A stretch of DNA of 64,000 bases from contig NZ_NQKQ01000029.1 in the NCBI RefSeq assembly GCF_002269505.1, positions 1 through 64,000 on the forward strand, written 5' to 3'. Numbering within the stretch: the first letter of the stretch is position 1; the number at the start of each line of letters is the position of its first letter. The position numbers and the translations under genes are program-made. Below, one piece after another: positions 23,625 to 31,966 of the stretch. The notes beneath the pieces were generated by a model. The model worked only from the letters and a program-made list of their open reading frames with translations, was not told the DNA's origin and did not search any database. The stretch is from Pseudomonas fragi (lineage in GTDB: Bacteria; Pseudomonadota; Gammaproteobacteria; Pseudomonadales; Pseudomonadaceae).

Positions 23625-24800
23625 ATGTTCCAACAGCTGACCGATTACGAACTTCTTGGTATGAAAGGGCATTACAACCTCTCCGACGGACATGCTTATC
23701 ATGACATCAACGAAATATTCCCCGACTTTCCGACTCAGCTATCAGAAATTTGGCGAGACAGCGAATTAACCAAGGTCAATATTGCCGAGCAGCGTTTCAA
23801 ACATGCATTTGCCAAATTGATAAATTCCGAAACACTGGAGCACAGTTCGGATTACAAGCTCTCGCCGACATCTTCCAGCTCCATCGACCTGGTAGCCGCC
23901 TATCTCGCCGTCGAAGCGCCTCGGGTGCTGTTGGTTGAACCGACATTCGACAACCTGGCCCTGCTGTTGCAGCGCCGTGGTTGCGTTCTACAACCCCTGG
24001 ACGAAGCGCACCTGCAGCGCCCCCTCAATGCCCAGGAACTGTTCAGCCTGTTTGATATCCTGAGCTTCGACACCTTGTTCCTGGTCAATCCGAACAACCC
24101 CACTGGGACCACGATTGGACCAGAATGCTTGAGGCTCGTCGCGGACTATTGCGCGCAGCGGAAAAAAATACTGGTTCTGGATACCACTTTCCGAATGTAT
24201 ACCCTTCACCAGCATGATGAACGTGCGTATCTGGAGCTCAGCGGCTGCCATTACTTCATCATAGAAGACACCGGCAAGACCTGGCCCACTCATGACCTGA
24301 AAGTCAGCCTGATCAGTTATTCCCGGGACTGTTCGCCGTTGTTCGACATCATCTACGACGAAGTCTATCTATGCCACTCCCGATTCGCGATGCTGATGTT
24401 CGAATCACTCTTCGACCGCACGCGATATGCGGGTATCGCTGCCACTATCCAGGCGCCGGTGAATGATCGCCATGCCTACCTAATCAAAAAAATGTCGGCT
24501 TCAATGGTGTATCCAAAAACCCAAAGAACCCGCACCACCCTGCCAATGGAGTGGTTTGAAATGAAATGCAACGAGCGGTTCTCGGATATTGATATCGTCA
24601 ACTACCTTGCCAATAAAGATGTGCATGTGCTGCCGGGTAGTTTCTTCTACTGGAGCAGAAAAAGGCCGCCCTATACGGCGTTTCGCGTCTCACTGTCTCG
24701 TCGGAACTCCATGTTTCACGCCAGTGTCGACCAATTAAGCAGCGCGATATATCAGTTCGAAGAAGAGCACAGGAGAGCGCCATCGAATGTATTCACCTAA
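23625..24800 (+). CDS. fold-type I PLP aminotransferase of the putative biosynthetic operon
   Basis: 391 residues. Class I/II aminotransferase motifs are 'LVNPNNPTGT' (about 153-162), 'ILVLDTTFR' (Asp186, PLP ring N), 'IIEDTGKTWPT' (likely Schiff-base Lys218) and 'TAFRVSLSRR' (carboxylate-binding Arg). The N-terminal third is atypical and shorter than in AspC-like enzymes, and I cannot assign a substrate. It could transaminate an amino acid or catalyse another PLP reaction on the pathway intermediate. It is the first gene of the operon and overlaps the next by 14 bp. Confidence 0.85.
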   Translation: MFQQLTDYELLGMKGHYNLSDGHAYHDINEIFPDFPTQLSEIWRDSELTKVNIAEQRFKHAFAKLINSETLEHSSDYKLSPTSSSSIDLVAAYLAVEAPRVLLVEPTFDNLALLLQRRGCVLQPLDEAHLQRPLNAQELFSLFDILSFDTLFLVNPNNPTGTTIGPECLRLVADYCAQRKKILVLDTTFRMYTLHQHDERAYLELSGCHYFIIEDTGKTWPTHDLKVSLISYSRDCSPLFDIIYDEVYLCHSRFAMLMFESLFDRTRYAGIAATIQAPVNDRHAYLIKKMSASMVYPKTQRTRTTLPMEWFEMKCNERFSDIDIVNYLANKDVHVLPGSFFYWSRKRPPYTAFRVSLSRRNSMFHASVDQLSSAIYQFEEEHRRAPSNVFT

Positions 24801-25227
24801 ACTTTTTCCCACGCTGCTCAGCCCCCCCGCAGGTTTTGAACAGGCAGGCCTCCTGATCGAACCTCTTTCTGTAAATCATGTCGTCATCGACTTCGAAGCC
24901 GTTTATGCCAGCCGGCAAAAACTTTACAGAAAGTACAAAAACCCGGCCCGTTGGCCGCTGAATATCAACTTGCATGACAACCTCGTTGACCTGGGTTGGC
25001 ATGAGAAGGAATTCCGTGATGGCGCCTCTTTTGCTTATACCGTTATCAACCCGGACAGAAAAATTTGCTATGGCTGTATCTACATCATTCCGACCACGCA
25101 GGGCCCCACGCTTTCATTCTGGCTACGCAGTGACGGTCAATCACCGCTGGACGATGCAACTTTCGAAGTTCTGATCCGCGAGTGGCTTGCCCGTGACTGG
25201 AAAGGCTACAAGATCCGCTTCCTGTAA
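24787..25227 (+). CDS. GNAT-fold-like small protein of the operon
   Basis: 146 residues. 'DFEAVYASRQKLYRKY', 'LVDLGWHEKEFRDGASFAYTVINPD', 'CYGCIYIIP' and 'FEVLIREWLARDW' follow the pattern of a group of GNAT-related proteins with a long N-terminal extension. It may acylate an amine of the product or confer self-resistance; both are inference. ATG at 24787 lies inside the end of the aminotransferase gene, after AGGAGAG. It is followed by an 18-bp gap to the amidotransferase gene. Confidence 0.65.
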   Translation: MYSPKLFPTLLSPPAGFEQAGLLIEPLSVNHVVIDFEAVYASRQKLYRKYKNPARWPLNINLHDNLVDLGWHEKEFRDGASFAYTVINPDRKICYGCIYIIPTTQGPTLSFWLRSDGQSPLDDATFEVLIREWLARDWKGYKIRFL

Positions 25228-25245
25228 CATTGCAAGGAGAAAGAG

Positions 25246-26940
25246 ATGTGTGGACTGTTCGCTTCTTATGTGAAAAATGCTGATAAGAAAGTCAATAAAC
25301 AACTTAACCTTCGCGCACTGGATAGTCTTAAGCATCGTGGGCCGGACTGGCAAGGCGCTTATTCGACAAGGGACGGCAAAGTCTTTCTCGGCCACAACTT
25401 GCTGTCGATATCGACCCCCCATGCTCACGAGGGTCGGCAACCTGCAAAAACCGATAAATCCGTCATGGTGTTCAATGGTGAGTTCTATAACCACCAAGAC
25501 CTCCGGCAGCAACTCACGGCCCTCGGCATCGTTTTCGACGGAACCTCGGATACCGAGACGTTATTGCGCGGCATCGATAATCTTGGCTGGGGATTCCTGG
25601 ACGCAGTGGAAGGTTGCTGGGCCCTGGTGCTCCATGACCTGGTTTCAGGAAAGCTGTTCTTCGCCCGCGATCCCCTTGGGGAAAAGCAACTGATCTATAA
25701 AGTCGACCCAAACGGTTTGACCCTGGCATCGGAAGCCAAGGCCATCGGCACCGTAGGAGGACCACTTGGACTCTCGGGCGAGCGTATATTCTCTGACCTT
25801 GTCTTCGACTTTTTTTCGAATCGTGAATCAACTTATTTCAACGGCCTGAAGAACTGCCTGCCCGGCAAGGTCTATCAGTACGATCCGCACCAGACGGCGC
25901 CGCAGGTGATTCATACAACCCGTCTGGGGCCCAACCGTCCGGTCACTCCCTTGAGGCGAACACTGGCCCATGCCGTCAGCTCCATGGTCCCCGAACATCA
26001 CGCCCATGCCGTAGTGTTATCAGGGGGGCTGGACAGCAGCATCATTGCAAGCCTGCTGAAAACCGAAAGGCTGGACCAGCCCTTCGTGGCCATTACTGCC
26101 GCTTATGTCGACGGCGACAATGAAGACCTGCGTTGTGCCAAGCAACTCGCCAATCATCTCGGCCGCATCGATCATCATGTCCTGCAAATTGGCAGCGATG
26201 ATATTGAACAACACTTCGAAGCCACGCAGCACGCCCTTGAAGAGCCGCTGCACGACCAGGTCTATGTGGCTCAATACCTCATCTACAAGCATATTTCGAA
26301 CCTGGGCCTGAGGGTCGCGTTCAATGGCCAGGGCGCTGATGAATTCTGGGGCGGCTACTATCATCACTACAACCTGCAGAACCTCTACAGGTTGGCTGAC
26401 CACGAACAAGTCATTAATCATTTTCATCATATCGCTGAACGAAGGGGCCTCCTGCACCTGCTGACCCGATCCGAGATCGGAACGCTTATCGAACATAATC
26501 TTGCATCTCGCTGGACCGACTCGACCACCCTGCAGAACATTCTTATGGAAGGTCATTTGCAAGCGATGCTCAGCCATGAAGACAAACTTTCAATGGCTTC
26601 AGGAGTAGAAGTTCGCCTGCCCTATTTGAACCAGGAACTGGTCAGGCATGCACTTGATCTTTCTAATGAAGAGAAAGTCCGCCACGGCATCGAGAAATCC
26701 CCCCTTCGAGCGGCCATGAAAGGCATCTTGCTCGACCAGATCCGCCTGCGTCGCAAGCAGGCATTCCCTGACGCACCGAAAACTGCCTACCTGAAATTAC
26801 CCGCTCTTCAGCAGCTGGCTTCAACCAGCGGCTTCTTTTCAACAAGTGATATCAAACATATTGCTCAGGCCGCTCCTGCCATGGAATGGCGGATGAACGC
26901 GGTCAACGCCTTTTCAGGCGCCATCGCCAGGGGAATCTGA
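25246..26940 (+). CDS. asparagine synthetase (glutamine-hydrolysing) type amidotransferase
   Basis: 564 residues in two domains. The class II glutaminase begins MCGLFAS with the nucleophile Cys2, then 'HRGPDWQG' and 'FNGEFYNHQDLR'. The C-terminal synthetase domain has the PP-loop 'VVLSGGLDSSIIASL' (about 257-270) and 'FNGQGADEFWGGYY'. AsnB-type enzymes adenylate a carboxylate and amidate it, and relatives close beta-lactams. Both active sites look intact. Within this operon it more likely modifies a pathway carboxylate than makes housekeeping asparagine. Confidence 0.9.
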   Translation: MCGLFASYVKNADKKVNKQLNLRALDSLKHRGPDWQGAYSTRDGKVFLGHNLLSISTPHAHEGRQPAKTDKSVMVFNGEFYNHQDLRQQLTALGIVFDGTSDTETLLRGIDNLGWGFLDAVEGCWALVLHDLVSGKLFFARDPLGEKQLIYKVDPNGLTLASEAKAIGTVGGPLGLSGERIFSDLVFDFFSNRESTYFNGLKNCLPGKVYQYDPHQTAPQVIHTTRLGPNRPVTPLRRTLAHAVSSMVPEHHAHAVVLSGGLDSSIIASLLKTERLDQPFVAITAAYVDGDNEDLRCAKQLANHLGRIDHHVLQIGSDDIEQHFEATQHALEEPLHDQVYVAQYLIYKHISNLGLRVAFNGQGADEFWGGYYHHYNLQNLYRLADHEQVINHFHHIAERRGLLHLLTRSEIGTLIEHNLASRWTDSTTLQNILMEGHLQAMLSHEDKLSMASGVEVRLPYLNQELVRHALDLSNEEKVRHGIEKSPLRAAMKGILLDQIRLRRKQAFPDAPKTAYLKLPALQQLASTSGFFSTSDIKHIAQAAPAMEWRMNAVNAFSGAIARGI

Positions 26941-26942
26941 AG

Positions 26943-28316
26943 GTGGACGTTAAAGCGGGCGAAATCCTGAGAAGAGCGATCCCCCTCGGACTTGCCAATA
27001 TGTCCGTAGTGCTCATGCCCCTGCTCGACTCAGTGATGCTGGGACAGCACGACATCTACAGCATGGCCTCCGGAGGACTGGCCATGCAGATCTACCTTAT
27101 CCTGTTCATGCTGGGGGAAGGTATCGTGTTCGGTTTCGGACCTGTCTATGGCCGCTACCTTGATGCCGGTGACAACCAGAAAATGGCCAGCTGCAAGTTG
27201 GCTGTTTACCTTGTGCTGATAGCCTTTGCACTCGTTGCCTTTGTCATCCTGCTTTATGGACCGCAGATTCTCCTGAGCCTGCAACAGTCTCCAAGACTGG
27301 TAGACGAATCGCAGGATTATCTGATGTTGCTGGGCCTGGCGGTGCTGCCAAATCTGCTGTTCATACACTACTGGGAAATACTGGCCTTCCACGACCAGGG
27401 CAAATGGGTAGTTGCCGGCGCCATAATCCAGCTACTTACGAATACCTTGCTCAACTACATGTTGATCTATGGCAAATGGGGAGCGCCCGAGCTGGGGCTG
27501 CTGGGCTCGGGGATCGGTACCTTGGCGGCCTCTATTGTCGGTGCCGGGGTGCTTATGGTGCTCATGTCCACGTACACCTCCAGCCCAACAAGCCAGCTTG
27601 TACGTGATCTTTTGACCGTGCGCACATCCTTGCTGCCGCACATCGCAGAAGTGCTGAAAACAGGCTTGCCCATCGGCCTGGGCATCATCAGCACCGTGGC
27701 CTTCTTATCCGTCTCGGTGTTCCTCATGGGATGGTTCGGTGAACAAGCACTCGCAGCGCATCTGGCGATACTGCAAATCAATGAACTGATCGTCGTGTTC
27801 ATATTGGGCTTCAACGAATACTGCGCGATACATGTGTCGTCCCATATCAGTACCGCTACGGGACGGGCACTGCGCAGTTTTCTGTTCAAGGTCGCAGTGA
27901 CCGCACTCGGTTTCATCATGTCGTTGCTCGCACTGATATATCTCATCCGTTTTGAAATCTTTGCCCTGTTCCTTGGCCCCCGAACCGACGTAACCCTGCC
28001 TGTGTATACCGCAATGAACGAGTTCCTCTTGGTTTCCTTGCCCTTTTTGCTGGTCGACGCCTTGATCCTTCTGCTCACGGGTGTTCTCAGAGGATGCGAA
28101 ATAACCCGATGGCCACTGGCATTGAACCTGGTGGGCTTCTGGCTATTTGGATTGATACCTCAGTTGTTGCTGGTCAAGGCCTGGCCCTCGACCCCATTAG
28201 TGGTGTGGATAGGCATGCAGACAGGATTTATCGCTACAGCCTTGGGCCTGACGGTTTTTTTCTTCAAATACAGTTGCGCGCCTGGCAACGAGCGCCAGTC
28301 ACCAGGCCATCGATAG
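26943..28316 (+). CDS. MATE family efflux transporter of the operon
   Basis: 457 residues and about 12 membrane helices. 'LRRAIPLGLANMSVVLMPLLDSVMLGQ' is the characteristic first MATE helix. MATE proteins export small cationic or amphipathic compounds using Na+ or H+. GTG 26943, two bases after the amidotransferase stop, is preceded by AGGGGAA. The longer upstream frame would overlap the amidotransferase coding end. It is probably the exporter of the operon's product. Confidence 0.9.
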   Translation: MDVKAGEILRRAIPLGLANMSVVLMPLLDSVMLGQHDIYSMASGGLAMQIYLILFMLGEGIVFGFGPVYGRYLDAGDNQKMASCKLAVYLVLIAFALVAFVILLYGPQILLSLQQSPRLVDESQDYLMLLGLAVLPNLLFIHYWEILAFHDQGKWVVAGAIIQLLTNTLLNYMLIYGKWGAPELGLLGSGIGTLAASIVGAGVLMVLMSTYTSSPTSQLVRDLLTVRTSLLPHIAEVLKTGLPIGLGIISTVAFLSVSVFLMGWFGEQALAAHLAILQINELIVVFILGFNEYCAIHVSSHISTATGRALRSFLFKVAVTALGFIMSLLALIYLIRFEIFALFLGPRTDVTLPVYTAMNEFLLVSLPFLLVDALILLLTGVLRGCEITRWPLALNLVGFWLFGLIPQLLLVKAWPSTPLVVWIGMQTGFIATALGLTVFFFKYSCAPGNERQSPGHR

Positions 28317-28325
28317 GGAGGCACC

Positions 28326-29564
28326 ATGAATCATCAAGATCCGAATATTGTCATCATAGGTATGGGCACCGTGGGCAAAGTGCTTGCCAGCGCCTTTGCC
28401 AAAAAGCGTAACGCACGGACTTACAACCTTCACCTGATCGGACGGACAGAGCAGTCAACCCGCGACATCGCTGAACGAATCAGGGATTTATTTGCAATGC
28501 CTGCGCTGCGCCATGTTTGCGACGCCCGGCAAACAGACTCGCTGATAGAAAGACTCCTGGAGATCAATCCAGCTATCGTCATCAATGTCGCAACACCCGA
28601 TACCCATGTCAGCGTGATGCGCGCCTGCCTGGAAGTTGGCGCACATTACCTGGATACAGCTGTATTCGAACTGCCCGGCGACTTCAATGTAGCCGCGCCC
28701 TGGTACAACCATGAATTGGCACTGCGCGAGCAATTTCGGCAGAAGGGACTGACCGCGATTCTTTCCATTGGCTTCGATCCGGGGGTAGTGAATGTGTTCT
28801 GCGCCAAAGTACGCAACGACTACCTCGATTGCATAGACTCCATCGATATTCTTTGTGCCAATGCCGGCGTCCATAATCAGTTCTTTGCAACCAACTTCAA
28901 TGCAGCGGTCAACCTCAAGGAATTGTGTGAAAACACAGGCTATTGGCAACAGGGAGCATGGCACTCATCGCCCCCCTTTTCCCGAAGCATGGCATTCAAC
29001 TTCCCAGCCATCGGCATGCAAAAACTGTATTCGGTAGGCCATGACGAAGTCCATTCACTGTCCGTGAACATACCCGAGGCCAGGATTGAATTCTGGATGC
29101 GGGTCGGGGATCAATTCCGGTCAACATTCGAGGTGCTGAAGAATGTCGGGATGCTCTCGCTCGCCCCAATCGAAGTGGGCGCAGAACGTATTTCACCGTT
29201 GGACTTCCTGGCCAGGGTCTTACCCTCACCGCAAACATTTGCCAACGAGTACCGGGGAACCGTATGCGTGGGTGCGCTGATAAGTGGCACCAAGATGGGC
29301 AAGCCTGAAACTGTCTTCATTCACAGCGTCTGCAATCACGAAGACTGCTACCAGGACCTCGAGACCCAGGTGACGGCCTATACCACCGCGCTTCCCGTCA
29401 TGGCCGCGACGCTGCTGGTGCTTGACGGCGAATGGGACGTCGGAACCATGGTCCATCCGGAAGAGCTTCCCCCCGACCCATTTCTCAACAGGATTCGCGA
29501 GCTGGGCCTGAACTGGCACGTTACCTACCCATCCTCTCGACCCGAGCCGGCGTTCAATACATAA
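28326..29564 (+). CDS. carboxynorspermidine dehydrogenase-like (saccharopine dehydrogenase family) reductase
   Basis: 412 residues. The N-terminal Rossmann site is 'IVIIGMGTVGKVLASAF' (GxGxxG at 12-17). Family blocks are 'HYLDTAVFE', 'LSIGFDPGVVNVF', 'IDILCANAGVHNQFFATNFN', 'LKNVGMLSLAPIEV' and the end 'DPFLNRIRELGLNWH', as in carboxynorspermidine dehydrogenase (CANSDH, Lys1-like). That enzyme reductively couples aspartate semialdehyde to a diamine with NADPH. The partner decarboxylase CANSDC is absent here, so the carboxylated secondary amine may be the intermediate used. ATG follows GGGAGGCACC. Confidence 0.85.
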   Translation: MNHQDPNIVIIGMGTVGKVLASAFAKKRNARTYNLHLIGRTEQSTRDIAERIRDLFAMPALRHVCDARQTDSLIERLLEINPAIVINVATPDTHVSVMRACLEVGAHYLDTAVFELPGDFNVAAPWYNHELALREQFRQKGLTAILSIGFDPGVVNVFCAKVRNDYLDCIDSIDILCANAGVHNQFFATNFNAAVNLKELCENTGYWQQGAWHSSPPFSRSMAFNFPAIGMQKLYSVGHDEVHSLSVNIPEARIEFWMRVGDQFRSTFEVLKNVGMLSLAPIEVGAERISPLDFLARVLPSPQTFANEYRGTVCVGALISGTKMGKPETVFIHSVCNHEDCYQDLETQVTAYTTALPVMAATLLVLDGEWDVGTMVHPEELPPDPFLNRIRELGLNWHVTYPSSRPEPAFNT

Positions 29565-29582
29565 CCCCATGAACTCGTTGAC

Positions 29583-31007
29583 ATGAGGAAGTTTCTTTTG
29601 AAGAAGCTAGATACTCAATCATTCACCTTTGGCCTTGAATCCATCCATAAAAATTCGCGTATGACCTTGCAGGAAGACTGCTATGACACGCTGGACATCC
29701 AGCGGCATATCCGCCGCCGCTGGCATCAGGAGCGCGACACGCTGATCGCCAGAAGCTACTGGACCGATGCGCAGAAAAAAGAGTACGTGCTGCAGCATCT
29801 GGCCGGGGTAGTCGATTATGCGTTCAACCAGATTCCCTTTTATCACGAGTATTACAAGGCCAGCGGCTATGAAACCGGAGCGCTCAGGTCGCTGGCGGAT
29901 TTCGAATCGATCCCCACCCTCGATAAAAACATTTTGAGGAGCGTGCAGACCAAGGATTTCATCCCCCGCAGCCTGGCCGCAGAGGCCCCGGAAATGTTCT
30001 GGTCGAGTACTTCCGGCTCCAGCGGCGTTGCCTTGTCCATTCTCAGCGACCTGGACTCGGTATCCGACAACTCCCTGACCTACTACCGGATGTTCCAGCG
30101 CCTAAGCGGACCTGCTTTCAGTGCCGATCGCTGGATCTACAATATCCACCATATCAGGAGCTGGGTATCTTCGATGTCCGGCGACTACCCGACATTCACC
30201 CTGAATGATATCGCGGACGTCGAACAATTCGTCCTGCACATGGAACTTCTGCGCCCCGTTATCTTGAACATCCTGCCCAGCTACCTGCCGGTGATGGAAC
30301 CTTACGCCAGGCGAATTGCCCAACTGCAGCTAAAAGCCATCATCACCAATTCGGAGGCCAGCTCTCGCCACGAGCGTGAGCATTATTCATCCATCTACCA
30401 AACGCCGGTGCTTGATGAATATTCATCGGAAGAGATCGGGATCATTGCCCTGGAGTGCCCCTACCGGCATTACCACCCGGAATTCGACTTTGCCCATGTC
30501 GAACTCAAAGACTTATCGCGCACTGGGTCGTCAGCACTGGCAACTGTCTACTGCACCGACTTCATGTGTAGAACCATGCCATTTATCCGCTATGACCACG
30601 GTGACATTGTTTCGGTCGCAGGGAATGACTCAAGCCTTTGCAAGTGCGGCAAGCACGGGCGAACCATCGAGCGCGTCGAGGGCCGAAAGGATGATTGCCT
30701 GCAGACTACCGGCAACCATTACGTGCCTGCCGCTGCCGTGACCAATGCCCTGGACAGCTTTTTCAATGCCGACCCCAATGTCTCTTCATTTCGGTTGATA
30801 CAACGCGCCACCCTCATCGATTTCGTATTCATGTATACGGGGGCCGATACAGAGCAGATATCCCCATCCCTTCGTGCTTTTCTGGTGCAACTGCAGACCC
30901 TGTTGAAGATGCCTGTCCAGTTGAAAATCGAAAGAGTGGCAGCGTTGCCGGATACCTCGAGCTACAAACGTAAAAAGATTATTTCCGAAGCCCGAAAAAA
31001 CGGTTGA
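29583..31007 (+). CDS. PaaK/CapK-like AMP-forming ligase
   Basis: 474 residues of the phenylacetate-CoA ligase-like adenylate-forming family. The phosphate loop is 'SSTSGSSGVALS' (141-152), with 'LDEYSSEEIG', 'MPFIRYDHGDIVS', 'CKCGKHGRTIERVEGRKDD' and a C-terminal lid ending 'SSYKRKKIISEARK'. It should activate an acid as acyl-AMP for thioester or amide formation. ATG 29583 has no clear ribosome-binding site. TTG 29598, with GAGGAAG upstream, is an alternative start that would drop five residues. It is the last gene of the operon; no terminator was seen. Confidence 0.85.
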   Translation: MRKFLLKKLDTQSFTFGLESIHKNSRMTLQEDCYDTLDIQRHIRRRWHQERDTLIARSYWTDAQKKEYVLQHLAGVVDYAFNQIPFYHEYYKASGYETGALRSLADFESIPTLDKNILRSVQTKDFIPRSLAAEAPEMFWSSTSGSSGVALSILSDLDSVSDNSLTYYRMFQRLSGPAFSADRWIYNIHHIRSWVSSMSGDYPTFTLNDIADVEQFVLHMELLRPVILNILPSYLPVMEPYARRIAQLQLKAIITNSEASSRHEREHYSSIYQTPVLDEYSSEEIGIIALECPYRHYHPEFDFAHVELKDLSRTGSSALATVYCTDFMCRTMPFIRYDHGDIVSVAGNDSSLCKCGKHGRTIERVEGRKDDCLQTTGNHYVPAAAVTNALDSFFNADPNVSSFRLIQRATLIDFVFMYTGADTEQISPSLRAFLVQLQTLLKMPVQLKIERVAALPDTSSYKRKKIISEARKNG

Positions 31008-31034
31008 AGAAGGCTGCTGCTTGCCCTTGCGCGG

Positions 31035-31298
31035 GTGGCTTGGGCCTGGGCTGACAGTCGGGAAATCAGGATCATGGCGCGCAGACAATGCAACGGACGC
31101 CATTCCTACGCTACCATGTGCCTTATGGCAGGCATGAACCCTGCGTTTATCGCCAATCAGCTTGGCCACAGCGTACAGATGTTGCTCTCGATCTACGCTA
31201 GATGGCTCAATTCCAGCATGGACTGGAGCGAGCTCGGGAAACTCGAAAACAGCATGATTGGTACAAAATTGGTACGACCCGACGAGGTACCACTATGA
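31035..31298 (+). pseudogene. C-terminal remnant of a tyrosine recombinase (integrase)
   Basis: From about 31080 the frame gives the integrase C-terminal catalytic part: 'RHSYATMCLMAGMNPAFIA', 'NQLGHSVQMLLSIYARWLN' and 'DWSELGKLEN'. It keeps an Arg-His box, the second His region and the Tyr. The N-terminal ~280 residues of a normal integrase are missing, so it is a non-functional remnant. It marks the right edge of the accessory block, next to folE. Confidence 0.85.
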
Positions 31299-31324
31299 AA
31301 CCCGCATGGAATATAGCCCTGTGA
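31295..31324 (+). other. mini-cistron overlapping the folE start
   Basis: ATG at 31295, preceded by GACGAGG, encodes MKPAWNIAL. Its TGA (31322-31324) overlaps the likely GTG start of folE (31321-31323). It may deliver ribosomes to folE by coupling, or be chance. Confidence 0.35.
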
Positions 31325-31866
31325 CATTGGAACAAAACTACACCGCGATCCTCGGTCAACTCGGCGAAGACGTTTCCCGTGAAGGCCTGCTGGATACGCC
31401 AAAGCGTGCCGCCAAGGCCATGCAGTACCTTTGCCGCGGCTATGAACAAACCCTGGAAGAAGTCACCAACGGTGCCTTGTTCAGCTCAGACAACAGCGAA
31501 ATGGTGCTGGTCAAGGACATCGAGTTGTACTCGCTGTGCGAACACCACCTGCTGCCGTTTATCGGCAAGGCCCATGTCGCCTACATTCCGAGCGGCAAAG
31601 TGCTGGGCTTGTCGAAAGTGGCGCGTATTGTCGATATGTACGCCCGCCGCCTGCAGATCCAGGAAAACCTCAGCCGCCAGATTGCCGACGCAGTGATGCA
31701 AGTCACTGGCGCCCTGGGCGTTGCCGTGGTGATCGAGGCCAAGCACATGTGCATGATGATGCGCGGTGTCGAGAAGCAGAATTCGTCGATGATCACCTCG
31801 GTGATGCTGGGTGAGTTCCGCGAAAACGCCGCCACGCGCAGCGAGTTTCTCAGCCTGATCAAGTAA
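31321..31866 (+). CDS. folE: GTP cyclohydrolase I
   Basis: 181 residues. The enzyme opens GTP to 7,8-dihydroneopterin triphosphate, the first step to folate and related pterins. Zn and active-site motifs are 'LYSLCEHHLLPFIGKAHVAY' (Cys, His, His), 'GLSKVARIVDMYARRLQIQE' and 'KHMCMMMRGVEKQNS'. The family start is M(S/T)LEQNY, which matches GTG at 31321. The upstream ATG at 31306 would add five residues. The DNA just upstream belongs to an integrase remnant, so the native leader seems replaced. Confidence 0.93.
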   Translation: MTLEQNYTAILGQLGEDVSREGLLDTPKRAAKAMQYLCRGYEQTLEEVTNGALFSSDNSEMVLVKDIELYSLCEHHLLPFIGKAHVAYIPSGKVLGLSKVARIVDMYARRLQIQENLSRQIADAVMQVTGALGVAVVIEAKHMCMMMRGVEKQNSSMITSVMLGEFRENAATRSEFLSLIK

Positions 31867-31877
31867 TTGACGGCAGC

Positions 31878-31908
31878 AAAAGACCGGCGTTTATCGCCGG
31901 TTTTTTTT
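31878..31908 (+). terminator. terminator after folE
   Basis: aaaagaccggcg-tttat-cgccggtttttttt: a strong stem and eight T residues. Confidence 0.92.
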
Positions 31909-31966
31909 CGCCTGCCGATTTTCAGGTAAGCTTCGCCCCTTCTTATTTGCCCATGAGGCTTTTACT

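Noticed and set aside
23625..24800. Histidinol-phosphate aminotransferase (hisC) assignment for the first operon gene
   Set aside because: Class I/II motifs are shared but the flanking sequence does not follow HisC and there is no histidine gene nearby.
21278..31320. Direct repeats (attL/attR) at the ends of the accessory block
   Set aside because: No shared stretch longer than a few bases was seen between the two junctions.
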